Position numbers and translations under genes: made by a program. Under the pieces are notes generated by a model, which saw only the letters and a program-made list of their open reading frames with translations, was not told the origin of the DNA and searched no databases. Of a DNA stretch of 64,000 nucleotides, positions 32,218 to 41,096 are shown piece by piece. Origin of the DNA: Deltaproteobacteria bacterium (lineage in GTDB: Bacteria; Myxococcota; Kuafuiibacteriia; Kuafuiibacteriales; Kuafuiibacteriaceae); assembly GCA_020632995.1 (NCBI GenBank), contig JACKEN010000015.1, positions 62,001 to 126,000 of the forward strand, read 5' to 3'. Numbering within the stretch: the stretch's first letter is position 1; each line of letters starts with the position of its first letter.

Positions 32218-32978
32218 GGATCGCGATCGCCCTCGGTGCCCTGACCCTGGCCGCCTGCACCGCCCCGCCCGAGGGGGTGGTGGCGGAGCTGGCCCGCGCC
32301 CTCGAGGCGCGCGACAGTGAGGCCGCCCTCGCCCTCGTCCACCCCGACTACGCGGACCCGCGGGGGGATCGCGCCGCGCTCGCGGCGGATCTGCGCGCCC
32401 TGCCCGAGGCGTTCTCGCGGATCCGGCTCGACTACCAGGACCTCTCCACCGTCGAGGGCGCCTCGGCGCGCGAGGTCACCGCCACCGGCACCCTGGACGC
32501 GGAGCTGGTGGGGGACACCACGTGGCGGGTGGTGGGCCCGGCCCAGCTGGAGCTGCTCCGCGACGACGGGTTCAAGGTCCGGGCGGGCCTCTTGCCCCAT
32601 CTGAGGGACATCCGCGACCTGATGCGGCGCCGCCAGGCCGCGCTCGAGGCCAACGACGCGGAGGCGCTGCGCCCGCTCCTGCACCCGCGCTACCGCGACG
32701 GGGACGCGGATCTGCAAGAGACGATGGCCCGCCTGGCCCGGGACCTCGTGGGGGCGCCGGTGCGCCTGCGGGTCACCAACTACCGCCTGGAGCTGCGGGG
32801 CCCCACCGCCCACCTGGACGAGCACTACGTCCTCACGGTGGCGGGTCAGACCCTGCCACCGCGCATCGCCCGCTTCACCCTCGCCCCCAGCGCGGGGCGC
32901 TGGCGTATCCTGGCAGGTCTATACCCGGAAGTGGGGACTACATCCCCTACGCTTGAATACAGACCGCGTTCGAATTAG
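32214..32978 (+). CDS. Lipoprotein with two NTF2-like repeats
   Basis: This is a 254-residue lipoprotein with signal MRIAIALGALTLAAC (lipobox LAAC). The mature part appears to contain two related alpha/beta units of the SnoaL/NTF2 type. Each begins with an ALEA-containing helix and an HPxY turn: ALEARDSEAALALVHPDY and ALEANDAEALRPLLHPRY. Each continues into strands ending around TWRVVGPAQLELLRDDGFKV and LTVAGQTLPPRIARF. Ligand unknown. The start overlaps the OmpA-like gene stop by 4 bases, so they are cotranslated; an envelope role in the same pathway is inferred. Confidence 0.78.
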   Translation: MRIAIALGALTLAACTAPPEGVVAELARALEARDSEAALALVHPDYADPRGDRAALAADLRALPEAFSRIRLDYQDLSTVEGASAREVTATGTLDAELVGDTTWRVVGPAQLELLRDDGFKVRAGLLPHLRDIRDLMRRRQAALEANDAEALRPLLHPRYRDGDADLQETMARLARDLVGAPVRLRVTNYRLELRGPTAHLDEHYVLTVAGQTLPPRIARFTLAPSAGRWRILAGLYPEVGTTSPTLEYRPRSN

Positions 32979-32990
32979 GTTCCGCGCAGC

Positions 32991-33905
32991 ATGCCTGGGA
33001 GCTACGCCCTGAGGTTCATCTCCGGCAAGTACCAGGGCGGACTGTTCCCTCTGTCGCCGGACCGCGAGATCGTCATCGGACGCTCCTCTGAGCTGGACAT
33101 GGTCCTCGTCGAGGACATGGTCTCCAGAAAGCACGCCAAGATCTCCACCGTGGCGGGGCAGATCATCATCACCGACATGGGGTCCACCAACGGGACCTTC
33201 GTGAACGGTGAGAAGGTTCGCAAGACCCGCCTCAAGGAGGGAGACCGCATCCTCATCGGGACCTCCATCCTGAAGGTGGTGGCGAGCGGGCCGGAGCAGG
33301 TCTCCCAGAGCGAGGCGCGGGAGCAGCTCCAGGCCGTCCGGAGCGAGAACAAGCAGTCGTCCATGAGCGGGACGCTGGAGGAGGTGCCGATCCCGGACCT
33401 CCTGCAGCTCTTCTCGACCTCGAAGCGGACCGGGGTCCTGCACATCAAGAGCGCGGTGCTCGGGTACGGGAAGATCTACCTGCGCAACGGCAACATCTTC
33501 TACGCGTCGATCGACGACGACCACGACCTCGGCCCGATGAAGTCGCTCTGCCGCATGGTGGGCTGGGACGAGGGGAGCTTCGAGTTCGGGCCGCCCGAGG
33601 ACGACGCGGAGTTCATGCTCGAGCTCGAGGACACCACCGAGTCCCTGCTGATGGAGGCCCTGCGCCAGCTGGACGAGTTCCGGCGGATCGCACCGCGCCT
33701 GCCCCAGCCGCACGAGACCCTCGCGATCCCGCGACCGCTCGAGCAGCCGCTGTCCAACCTGAAGCCGGTGGAGCTCGACGTCTTCCAGCTCGTCCTGAAC
33801 GAGGGCCTCACCCAGCACGTCTTCGACCGCTCGCCCGGCACCGACTACGAGACCGCGTCGGCCCTCCTGGACCTCGTCACGCGGGGCTACGTGCAGCGCG
33901 GCTGA
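32991..33905 (+). CDS. FHA domain protein with DUF4388
   Basis: This is a 304-residue cytosolic protein. The N-terminal FHA domain (about residues 5-100) has the phosphothreonine-binding residues in VIGRSSELD, SRKHAK and MGSTNGTFVNG. The middle and C-terminal region carries DUF4388 (SMSGTLEEVPIPDLLQLFSTSKRTGVLHI...GKIYLRNGNIFYA), related to the PatA N-terminal domain. FHA binds phosphorylated Thr, so it is likely to be a partner of Hanks-type kinases such as the one at 37.2 kb, which also has DUF4388. It starts 12 bases after the upstream lipoprotein stop, so it may extend that operon. Confidence 0.86.
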   Translation: MPGSYALRFISGKYQGGLFPLSPDREIVIGRSSELDMVLVEDMVSRKHAKISTVAGQIIITDMGSTNGTFVNGEKVRKTRLKEGDRILIGTSILKVVASGPEQVSQSEAREQLQAVRSENKQSSMSGTLEEVPIPDLLQLFSTSKRTGVLHIKSAVLGYGKIYLRNGNIFYASIDDDHDLGPMKSLCRMVGWDEGSFEFGPPEDDAEFMLELEDTTESLLMEALRQLDEFRRIAPRLPQPHETLAIPRPLEQPLSNLKPVELDVFQLVLNEGLTQHVFDRSPGTDYETASALLDLVTRGYVQRG

Positions 33906-34097
33906 CCCGACGTCGGCCGAGCACCGCCACCAACGAGAGCGGCGCCCCGATCAGCAGCAGCTCCTTGCCGAGCGGGCGCAGCCACGCCCAGCCCGCTTCG
34001 CCCGCGCCTGGCCCGTGGGGCCCGCGCCCACCGTTGTCCGTCCATACGCCCCATGAACACCCGGGGCGGGGCGCCTGTCCCCGAAGGTCTGTCAACG

Positions 34098-34115
34098 TTG
34101 CAATCGGTATTGCAA
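34098..34115. repeat. 18-bp interrupted palindrome in the 33.9-34.1 kb gap
   Basis: TTGCAATCGGTATTGCAA is a palindrome with seven-base arms and a CGGT spacer. It contains one copy of GCAR-N6-YTGC (34100-34113) and is the most AT-rich spot of the 219-base gap between FHA-DUF4388 and the convergent YkgJ gene. It could be an operator, a repeat remnant or just an extended copy of the iterated motif. Confidence 0.6.
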
Positions 34116-34124
34116 AGGCCGAGG

Positions 34125-34943
34125 CTACTCGTCGGGTCGTAGCGGGGTGATCGGCAGGTCCGCGAAGGGGCGGGCCGGCGCCTGGACGAGCTGGAAGCGG
34201 GGCGGCTTCACCACCTTGGCCTCGAGCATCGCGTCGTACAGGCGCTGCTCGCGGTTCCCCTGGGCCAGCACCTGGGCCGCCGAGACCCCCAGCACCTCCG
34301 CCGCCCGGGGCACCGCGAAGGCGGCGAAGGCCTCCACCGTGAAGGGCCCCGGCCCTGCGTTCCACTCCGCGACGAGAGCGTCGTGGGCGCCCCAAAGGCG
34401 GATCGAGCGGGCCACGTCGGCGGTGATGCGCGCCTCCTCGTCCGGATCCACCCCGTAGGGGACCGGGCACATGATCACCTTGGGGCCGCCCTCCATCTTG
34501 GTGGCCCGCCACGCCACCGGGTAGGTGCGGCAGAACGAGGGCCGGGCCCCGTACACCCCACACCGCTCGTGCTCCCCCACCTGCACGAGGGCGTGGCAGC
34601 CCCCGTCGGGGCGCCGCAGCAGCTCCAGCTCCGCCGTGCCGGGCCACGGCGCGTCCTCCGGCACCACCCGGGGATCCCGATCCAGCCGGAACGCGTGCTC
34701 GGGGTCTTCGCTCGCCACCGGCCGCAGCCCCGCGAACAGGGGCACCCCCAGGGTCACCGCGAAGTGCACCGCGTCGAGGACCGAGAGCTTCACGTGGAGC
34801 CGACAGCAGCGCGCCGGGCACAGGTTGCACGCCCCCAGCACCGGCCGGTACGGCACCAGGCGGCTCCGGGGCTGCCCCTCGGCGTCGGCGAGGGGGGTGA
34901 AGGGCTGGGGGAGCAGCACCACGCCGGCGTCGTCCTCGGCCAT
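34125..34943 (-). CDS. YkgJ family Cys-cluster protein
   Basis: This is a 272-residue cytosolic protein of the YkgJ/UPF0153 type. It has the Cys cluster CNLCPARCCRLHVKL near residue 40 and a second set in CGVYGARPSFCRTYPVAW, the pattern proposed to bind zinc or iron-sulphur. Its biochemical role is unknown in the family. The ATG at 34943 begins MAEDDAGVVLLPQPF. Its 5' end faces the Fpg-like gene, with 169 bases between starts. Its 3' end is followed by the interrupted palindrome. Confidence 0.78.
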   Translation of the reverse strand: MAEDDAGVVLLPQPFTPLADAEGQPRSRLVPYRPVLGACNLCPARCCRLHVKLSVLDAVHFAVTLGVPLFAGLRPVASEDPEHAFRLDRDPRVVPEDAPWPGTAELELLRRPDGGCHALVQVGEHERCGVYGARPSFCRTYPVAWRATKMEGGPKVIMCPVPYGVDPDEEARITADVARSIRLWGAHDALVAEWNAGPGPFTVEAFAAFAVPRAAEVLGVSAAQVLAQGNREQRLYDAMLEAKVVKPPRFQLVQAPARPFADLPITPLRPDE

Positions 34944-35112
34944 CGCCCCCCATGCGCGCAGGCCGGACGATTTTGCGCAACATCGGGAAAGGTGGGTTCG
35001 ATAACTACCTCTGCAGACCTCGCACGGGCCGCGGGGTCGCGTCTCGACCCGCAGCGGGCGTCCGGTTGGGCGCCCGTTGCGGGGCCCCCACGGGCAGGGG
35101 AGCATCTCGTCC

Positions 35113-36003
35113 GTGCCCGAGCTCCCCGACGTCACCGTCTATGTCGAGCGGCTGCAAGCGCACTTGCAGGGCTCGGTCCTGCGGGACGTGCGCCTGGCCA
35201 GCCCCTTCCTCCTGCGCTCGGTCGAACCGCCCCTCGCCGCGGTGAAGGATCGCCGGGTCGAGGGCTTTCGGCGCCTGGGCAAGCGCATCATCTTCGTCCT
35301 CGAGGGCGATCACTTCCTCGTGCTGCACCTGATGGTGGCGGGTCGCCTGAAGCTGGAGCCCAAGCCGGGGGCCAAGATCCCTGGCAAGGTCGGGCTGGCC
35401 GCCTTCGACTTCGACGCCCACACCCTGCTCCTCACCGAGGCGAGCACCAAGAAGCGGGCGAGCCTCTACGCGGTGAAGGGCGAGGCCGGCCTCGTCGCCC
35501 ACGAGCGCGGCGGCCTGGAGGTCATGCAGGCTGACCTGCAGGCCTTCACCGCCGCCCTCACCGCGAAGAACCACACCCTGAAGCGCGCCCTCACCGACCC
35601 GCGCATCTTCAGCGGCATCGGCAACGCGTACTCGGACGAGATCCTCTTCGAGGCCCGCCTCTCCCCCCTGAAGCTGACCCAGCGCCTCGAGGCGGACGAG
35701 GTGGCGCGCCTGTTCGCGGCCACCCAGGCGTGCCTGGCTCGGTGGACCGAGGTGCTGCGGGCGGAGGCAGGGGACGGGTTCCCCAAGAAGGTCACCGCGT
35801 TCCGTGAGGACATGGCGGTGCACGGCAAGTACCGGCAGCCGTGCCCGGTGTGCGGCACCAAGGTGCAGCGCATCGCCTACGCGGAGAACGAGACCAACTA
35901 CTGCCCCACCTGCCAGAACGAGGGGCGCCTCTTGAAGGACCGGTCGCTGTCGCGCCTGTTGAAGGACGACTGGCCGAAGACGGTGGACGAGCTCGAGCGG
36001 TAG
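35113..36003 (+). CDS. Formamidopyrimidine-DNA glycosylase family protein (Fpg/Nei)
   Basis: This is a DNA base-excision repair glycosylase and AP lyase. The GTG at 35113 is fixed because mature Fpg/Nei enzymes start PELPDV, with catalytic Pro2 and Glu3. The central part has KRIIFVLEGDHFLVLHLMVAGRL, the helix-two-turn-helix region SGIGNAYSDEILFEARLSP, and a C-terminal zinc finger (CPVCGTKVQRIAYAENETNYCPTC) with four Cys. Its 296 residues fit. GGGGAG about ten bases upstream acts as a Shine-Dalgarno sequence. Whether it prefers oxidised purines (MutM) or pyrimidines (Nei) is not decided. Confidence 0.87.
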   Translation: MPELPDVTVYVERLQAHLQGSVLRDVRLASPFLLRSVEPPLAAVKDRRVEGFRRLGKRIIFVLEGDHFLVLHLMVAGRLKLEPKPGAKIPGKVGLAAFDFDAHTLLLTEASTKKRASLYAVKGEAGLVAHERGGLEVMQADLQAFTAALTAKNHTLKRALTDPRIFSGIGNAYSDEILFEARLSPLKLTQRLEADEVARLFAATQACLARWTEVLRAEAGDGFPKKVTAFREDMAVHGKYRQPCPVCGTKVQRIAYAENETNYCPTCQNEGRLLKDRSLSRLLKDDWPKTVDELER

Positions 36004-36083
36004 CCAGGGCTGCAGGGCAAGCGAAGCGCGCAGCGGGCCCTGGCCCGCGGAGATGGGTGGGACGGCTCCGCCGGCCCGGGCCC

Positions 36084-37118
36084 CTAGGGACTCAGCTCGA
36101 CGTCGCCCGACACCAGGTGCACGTCCCGGGTGGGGAACGGATCCGGGAGCGCCTCCGCCGGCGCCAGCGCCTTCACCATCAGGTGGCGCTCCACCTTCTT
36201 GCGGATGCACCCGAGGCCGATCAGCGCCTGCTCGTGGCCGGAGCCGGCGGCGGCGAAGCAGCGCACCGCGTTCACCTCCTCGCTCAGGGCCAACATCGCC
36301 ACCTCACCCAGGAGCTTGGCCTGGTCCCGGCGGAAGCCACGGCGGGTCCACAGCTCGTCCACGTGGAGCACCGAGCGCCCGCTCGCGCTCTCACCCCGAC
36401 GCGCGAGGGCGAAGGCCGAGATCCCCTGCCCCGCCTTGCTGCGGTAGGTCAGCACCCGGTACTCGGCCCGGGGGTCCTCGAGGTAGCGCCAGCGCAGGTA
36501 GTCGGCGTCCTTGGCGAGGGCGAAGGCGTGGTCGGGCGGGTCCTCGGCCCACAGCGAGGCCAGCAACGTCACCTGCCCCTCGTCCATGGGGGACTCCATC
36601 AGCTTGGGCCTCAGGCGCCGGGCCTCCTTGGCGAAGCGCCGGAACGGCTCGAGCGCGGTGCGGGACAGCCGGCTCGAGACCTTCTCGAGCCCGACGTAGA
36701 GGTTGCGGGCGTAGACCTCGAAGAGCCGGCTGAAGCCCAGGCTCTGGAAGAGCGGGACGTCCTCGTCCGGGACCGCGGCGTAGGCCCACGCGACCGAGCC
36801 CGCCCGCAGGAGCTCGAGGAGGCCCTGGTACATCCTCGCGTCGGCCTCGAGATCGCCGGTGTGGTGGGCCAGCCCGCCGCCCGCAAGCTGGGCTGCAGGG
36901 CGCGCCGCCCCGAGCACGTGCAGGCTGGCCGGCACCGCGGCGGCGTAGGCCGACAGCGCCTCACCCTCCCCCGCCCCCACCGCCCAGCCGCGCGAGCCGA
37001 GCTGCCACGGCAGGGCCCGCTCCACCCGCCAGCGCGCCGCGGGATCGGGCCACAGGGCCGCCATCCGGGGTGCATCGGCCGAGGTCAGGGGCTGGATGCG
37101 GGTCGCGGGACCAGACAC
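36084..37118 (-). CDS. Predicted GNAT-like acyltransferase
   Basis: This is a 344-residue protein with two probable acyltransferase-fold halves. The N-terminus, IQPLTSADAPRMAALW, resembles the opening strand and helix of GNAT domains. Residues about 95-140 (GLLELLRAGSVAWAYAAVPDEDVPLFQSLGFSRLFEVYARNLYVG) match the acetyl-CoA domain end. A second half contains DADYLRWRYLEDPRAEYRVLTYR and ends SGHEQALIGLGCIRKKVERHLMV, like FemAB/GNAT relatives. Substrate unknown. The GTG at 37118 is chosen because the motif starts there; a TTGCCG/TACACC promoter lies nine bases before it. Confidence 0.68.
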   Translation of the reverse strand: MSGPATRIQPLTSADAPRMAALWPDPAARWRVERALPWQLGSRGWAVGAGEGEALSAYAAAVPASLHVLGAARPAAQLAGGGLAHHTGDLEADARMYQGLLELLRAGSVAWAYAAVPDEDVPLFQSLGFSRLFEVYARNLYVGLEKVSSRLSRTALEPFRRFAKEARRLRPKLMESPMDEGQVTLLASLWAEDPPDHAFALAKDADYLRWRYLEDPRAEYRVLTYRSKAGQGISAFALARRGESASGRSVLHVDELWTRRGFRRDQAKLLGEVAMLALSEEVNAVRCFAAAGSGHEQALIGLGCIRKKVERHLMVKALAPAEALPDPFPTRDVHLVSGDVELSP

Positions 37119-37241
37119 GGCGGGGTGGGTGTACCGCGATGACTCGGCCAGCGGCAACGGCGCACCCTCGGGCCGGGAGCCCGGGCCGGCGCCTTGCGTC
37201 GACCCGAGGCGCGTGGGAGCGTGGGCGGGACGTCGCGCGCC

Positions 37242-39737
37242 GTGTTTTCCAGCCTGGACACAATTCACTACCCGCGCCCCTACGGCAAATACCAGCTCCT
37301 GGAGCGCATCGGGCGCGGGGGCATGGCCGACGTGTTCCGGGCGCGCCTGCCGGGCATCGCGGGCTTCGAGAAGACCCTCGTCATCAAGCGGCTCCAGCCC
37401 CGCTTCAGCTCCAGCCCGGGCTTCGTCCAGATGTTCATCGACGAGGCGAAGCTCGCGGCCCAGGTGCAGCACAAGAACGTGGTGCAGGTCTTCGAGCTCG
37501 GCACCCTCGACAACGGCGAGCTCTTCATCGCGATGGAGTTCGTCGACGGCACGGACCTCAAGGGCCTCATCGCCGCCGCCCGTCACCGGGGCCTCCAAAT
37601 CCCGGTGTGGCTCGCCCTGTACGTGGCGGCCGAGATCCTCGACGCGCTCAGCTTCGCGCACGACTTCACCGACGGCTCCGGCGACAGCCGGAACATCGTG
37701 CACAACGACGTCACCCCCGAGAACATCTTCCTCGCGCGCCGGGGCGACGTGAAGCTGGGGGACTTCGGGGTGGCCCAGGACTCGGGCCGCACCAGCGAGC
37801 CCTTCCCGGGACGGATCAAGGGCAAGGTACCTTACATGTCGCCGGAGCAGCTCTCCGGCGCGCGCCTCGACGGCAAGAGCGACGTCTTCTCCCTCGGCAT
37901 CGTGCTGTGGGAGATGCTCACCCGACGCCACCTCTTCCACGCCGAGACCAGCAACGAGACCATGGCCCGGGTCTGCGGCGGGCGGCGCCCGCCCCCCTCG
38001 CGCTTCAACCCGGAGGTCCCGGCCGAGGTCGACGCGGTGGTGCTCGCCGCCCTCTCCGTCGACCCCGGGCGCCGCTCCTCGGCCAAGGCGATGCAAGGTG
38101 AGTTGCTCGATCTGCTCGGGGTGCTGAAGGGCCGGGTCGACGCGGCCGACGTCCGCGCCGCGGTGGCGCCGTTCCTGCTCGGCCCCGACGAGCGCATCCC
38201 CGACTTCCACGACGAGCCCCTCGAGCTGGACGGCGGCCACGATCCCCTCGAGGAGTCCGGGGTGGTGGCGAAGGCCATCCCCGCCGCCGACACCGCGGCC
38301 CACCTCCTGTCCTCCAGCAACGCCCGGGAGATCAGCGAGATCGCGCCGGCGCCCACCACCGGCGACTGGGGCGACCTCGCGGATCCGGAGCTCATCGCGC
38401 CGCCGCCGCCGCCGCCCGCGCCCCCGCCCCGGCGCCCCGCGGCCGGGGTGCTGCGGAGCACCGGCTCCATCAAGGACGGGTTCCTCTACACGGTCCTCCA
38501 CCCCGACCAGGCCCGTAGCGCCGACGCCGACGAGCGTCCCGCCCAGCCGAGCGACCTCGACGCGCTGGACGACCTGTTCCGCCAGTTCCTCGACGAGAAG
38601 TTCTCGAGCGGCCCGCGCAGCTGGGCGAAGCCCGGCCAAGAAGGCTCCGGCGCGGGACCCCAGAGGTCCGGGCCGGAGGAGGCGCCGAAGCGCCCGGGCA
38701 TCACCCCGGGCTCGGTGCGCCGGCTCCTCTCCGCGGCCCGAGAGCTCGGCCCCTGGGCCGAGAAGACCCCGCTCCCCGAGCCCGAGGCGCCGCACCCGTT
38801 CTGGGTCCGCTACCCGAACGGCCGCGAGGTGGGGCCGATGCCCCCGCCGGTCTTCCTGCGCTACATGGCCGGGCGCCCCGCGGTCGATCTCACGCGCGCC
38901 CTGGTCTCCGCCGATCAGGTGCGGTGGCTGGCGATGCCCCGGGTGGTGCGCCTGCTCTCGGAGGCGCTCATCCCCGACGACGCGGGCATGCGCACCTGCA
39001 CCTTCCAGGGCACCCTGCGAGGCCACAGCCTCACCTCGGTGCTGGGCGAGCTGGGCCGCACCGGCGCCACCGGGCGCCTGGTGATGCTGCGCAAGGACGA
39101 GCACGACCACATCGATCGGCGCGAGCTCCACATCCGGGACGGCGCCCTCACCGCCACGTCGCACAACGCCACCACCTTCGCGATGTGGGAGGGCCTCCTC
39201 TCGAGCCCCTTCTTCACGCAACTCCACTTGCAGGACTCCCTCTACGCCGCGGTGCAGCTCCAGCGCCCGGTGCAGGAGCTGTTGGCGAGCGACGCAGCCG
39301 CGTGCCTCGTCCAGTACCGAGCCCTGATGGCCCGCCGCCAGCTCCGCGAGATCTTCACGTGGAGCGCGGCGCACTTCGGCTTCGACCCGGAGTCCGAGCC
39401 CATCCCCGGGCAGGCCCACCCCCTGTTGCGCCTGCTCCCCCGGATGGTCGCGCGCACCATGTCCAGGGCCCAGCTCCGCGCGTCGGTGGACCGCTACATG
39501 GACACCCCGCTCGTCCGCAGCTCGGACTTCGACGAGGTCCTGGGCGCCCTCGACCTCCGCAGCACGGATCTGGAGCGGATCGAGCCCCTCGGGCACGGGT
39601 ACACCCTCGGGGAGGCCCTGGCCCAGGCCGCGCCGCTGGCCGATGATCACTATGCGCTGGTCATCAGCTACGTGTTGTTGGAGCTTGGACTCCTCAAGCG
39701 GGCCCGGCCGCAGAGCGGCTGGGCACCCCCTCTTTGA
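37242..39737 (+). CDS. Hanks-type Ser/Thr protein kinase with C-terminal GYF-like and DUF4388 domains
   Basis: This is an 831-residue cytosolic kinase. The N-terminal domain (about residues 16-290) has the Gly loop RIGRGGMADVF, the ATP Lys in VIKRL (K49), a catalytic loop VHNDVTPENIF (D156) and DFG at 174-176. The usual HRD Arg is Asn (HND). A Pro/Ser linker of about 200 residues follows. Then comes a GYF-like segment (FWVRYPNGREVGPMPPPVFLRYMAG) and a C-terminal region resembling DUF4388 (CTFQGTLRGHSLTSVLGELGRTGATGRLVML). It may signal to the FHA-DUF4388 protein. The GTG at 37242 gives MFSSLDTIHYPRPYGKYQ; TTG at 37194 is less likely. Confidence 0.85.
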   Translation: MFSSLDTIHYPRPYGKYQLLERIGRGGMADVFRARLPGIAGFEKTLVIKRLQPRFSSSPGFVQMFIDEAKLAAQVQHKNVVQVFELGTLDNGELFIAMEFVDGTDLKGLIAAARHRGLQIPVWLALYVAAEILDALSFAHDFTDGSGDSRNIVHNDVTPENIFLARRGDVKLGDFGVAQDSGRTSEPFPGRIKGKVPYMSPEQLSGARLDGKSDVFSLGIVLWEMLTRRHLFHAETSNETMARVCGGRRPPPSRFNPEVPAEVDAVVLAALSVDPGRRSSAKAMQGELLDLLGVLKGRVDAADVRAAVAPFLLGPDERIPDFHDEPLELDGGHDPLEESGVVAKAIPAADTAAHLLSSSNAREISEIAPAPTTGDWGDLADPELIAPPPPPPAPPPRRPAAGVLRSTGSIKDGFLYTVLHPDQARSADADERPAQPSDLDALDDLFRQFLDEKFSSGPRSWAKPGQEGSGAGPQRSGPEEAPKRPGITPGSVRRLLSAARELGPWAEKTPLPEPEAPHPFWVRYPNGREVGPMPPPVFLRYMAGRPAVDLTRALVSADQVRWLAMPRVVRLLSEALIPDDAGMRTCTFQGTLRGHSLTSVLGELGRTGATGRLVMLRKDEHDHIDRRELHIRDGALTATSHNATTFAMWEGLLSSPFFTQLHLQDSLYAAVQLQRPVQELLASDAAACLVQYRALMARRQLREIFTWSAAHFGFDPESEPIPGQAHPLLRLLPRMVARTMSRAQLRASVDRYMDTPLVRSSDFDEVLGALDLRSTDLERIEPLGHGYTLGEALAQAAPLADDHYALVISYVLLELGLLKRARPQSGWAPPL

Positions 39738-39739
39738 AG

Positions 39740-41092
39740 ATGTCCGGCTACGACTACGATCTCATCACCATCGGCGCAGGCTCGGGCGGCGTGCGCGCCT
39801 CGCGCCTCGCCGCCTCCTTCGGGGCCAAGGTCGCGGTGGTGGAGCGCTCCGCCCTCGGGGGCACCTGCGTCAACCTCGGTTGCATCCCGAAGAAGCTCCT
39901 CGCCTACGCCGCCCACTTCCACGACGACTTCGAGGACGCGGCGGGCTACGGGTGGACGGTGCCCACCCCGAGCTTCGAGTGGTCGAGGCTCATCCAGGCC
40001 AAGGACGCCGAGCTGACCCGGCTGAACGGGGTCTACCAGCGCATCCTCGAGAACGCGGGCTGCACCCTCATCCGCGGCACCGCGCGCCTGGTCGACCCGC
40101 ACACGGTCGAGGTCGACGGCCGGCGGCTCACCGCGGCCAACATCCTCGTGGTCACCGGCAGCCGCCCCCGCGTCCCCGCCATCCCCGGCGGCGAGCTGGG
40201 GGTCACCTCGGACCAGATGTTCCACCTGCCCGCGCTCCCCGAGCGCGTGGTCATCTCGGGCGGCGGCTACATCGCGGTGGAGTTCGCGGGCATCCTCGCC
40301 GGGCTCGGGACCCACGTGACCCTGGTGCACCGGGGCCACGCGGTCCTGCGGGGCTTCGACGAGGACATCCGCCAGGCCCTGGGCGCGGCGATGGTGGCGC
40401 GCGGCATCGACCTGCGGCTCGACACCACGGTCGACGCCCTCCGCAAAGAGGGCGAGGCGGTGATCAGCACCCTCTCCGACGGCACCGAGGTCGCAGCGGA
40501 CCTCAACCTCTGCGCGGTGGGCCGGGTCCCCAACACCCGCGGCCTCGGCCTCGATGAGGTCGGGGTGAAGCTCGACGAGGCGGGGGCGGTGGTGGTGGAC
40601 GAGGACTTCCGCACCTCGCAGCCCAGCATCTACGCGCTCGGCGACGTCATCAACCGCGTGACCCTGACCCCGGTGGCCCTGGCCGAGGCGATCGCCTTCG
40701 CCAACACCGTCTTCAACGGCAACGAGCAGCTGGTGGACTACACGAACATCCCGAGCGCGGTGTTCTCACACCCGCCGATCGGCACGGTGGGCCTCACCGA
40801 GGCCGCCGCCACCGCCCAGCACGGCCCGGTCGACGTGTACGAGAGCCGCTTCAACCCCCTCAAGAACACCCTCGGGGGCCGGGTGGAGCGCACCTACATG
40901 AAGCTGATCGTGCACCCGAAGACCGATCGGGTCCTCGGCTGCCACATGATGGGGCCCGACGCGCCGGAGATCTTGCAGGGGATGGCGGTGGCCCTGAAGT
41001 GTGGCGCCACCAAGCGCCAGCTCGACAGCACGGTGGGCATCCACCCCACCGCGGCCGAAGAGTTCGTCACCATGCGCACGAAGCGCGGCTGA
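39740..41092 (+). CDS. gor: Glutathione-disulphide reductase
   Basis: FAD/NADPH-dependent reduction of oxidised glutathione or a related disulphide. The 450-residue product has the FAD fold ITIGAGSGGVRASRLAA, redox disulphide CVNLGC at residues 43-48 of GGTCVNLGCIPKK, and the NADPH fold SGGGYIAVEFAGILAGLG. GDVINRVTLTPVALAEA and the C-terminal active-site His-Glu region (GIHPTAAEEFVT) follow. The ATG at 39740 is two bases after the kinase stop. A related trypanothione- or mycothiol-type specificity cannot be excluded. Confidence 0.92.
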   Translation: MSGYDYDLITIGAGSGGVRASRLAASFGAKVAVVERSALGGTCVNLGCIPKKLLAYAAHFHDDFEDAAGYGWTVPTPSFEWSRLIQAKDAELTRLNGVYQRILENAGCTLIRGTARLVDPHTVEVDGRRLTAANILVVTGSRPRVPAIPGGELGVTSDQMFHLPALPERVVISGGGYIAVEFAGILAGLGTHVTLVHRGHAVLRGFDEDIRQALGAAMVARGIDLRLDTTVDALRKEGEAVISTLSDGTEVAADLNLCAVGRVPNTRGLGLDEVGVKLDEAGAVVVDEDFRTSQPSIYALGDVINRVTLTPVALAEAIAFANTVFNGNEQLVDYTNIPSAVFSHPPIGTVGLTEAAATAQHGPVDVYESRFNPLKNTLGGRVERTYMKLIVHPKTDRVLGCHMMGPDAPEILQGMAVALKCGATKRQLDSTVGIHPTAAEEFVTMRTKRG

Positions 41093-41096
41093 GCGC

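Noticed and set aside
33877..34045. Possible small minus-strand membrane protein ending LIGAPLSLVAVLGRRRV
   Set aside because: It has a hydrophobic stretch, but no credible start codon or ribosome site, and its end overlaps the FHA-DUF4388 gene.
36084..39650. Extension of the GNAT-like gene upstream to about 1190 codons on the minus strand
   Set aside because: The upstream 840 codons are antisense to the kinase and carry no recognisable sequence; the true start lies near 37118.
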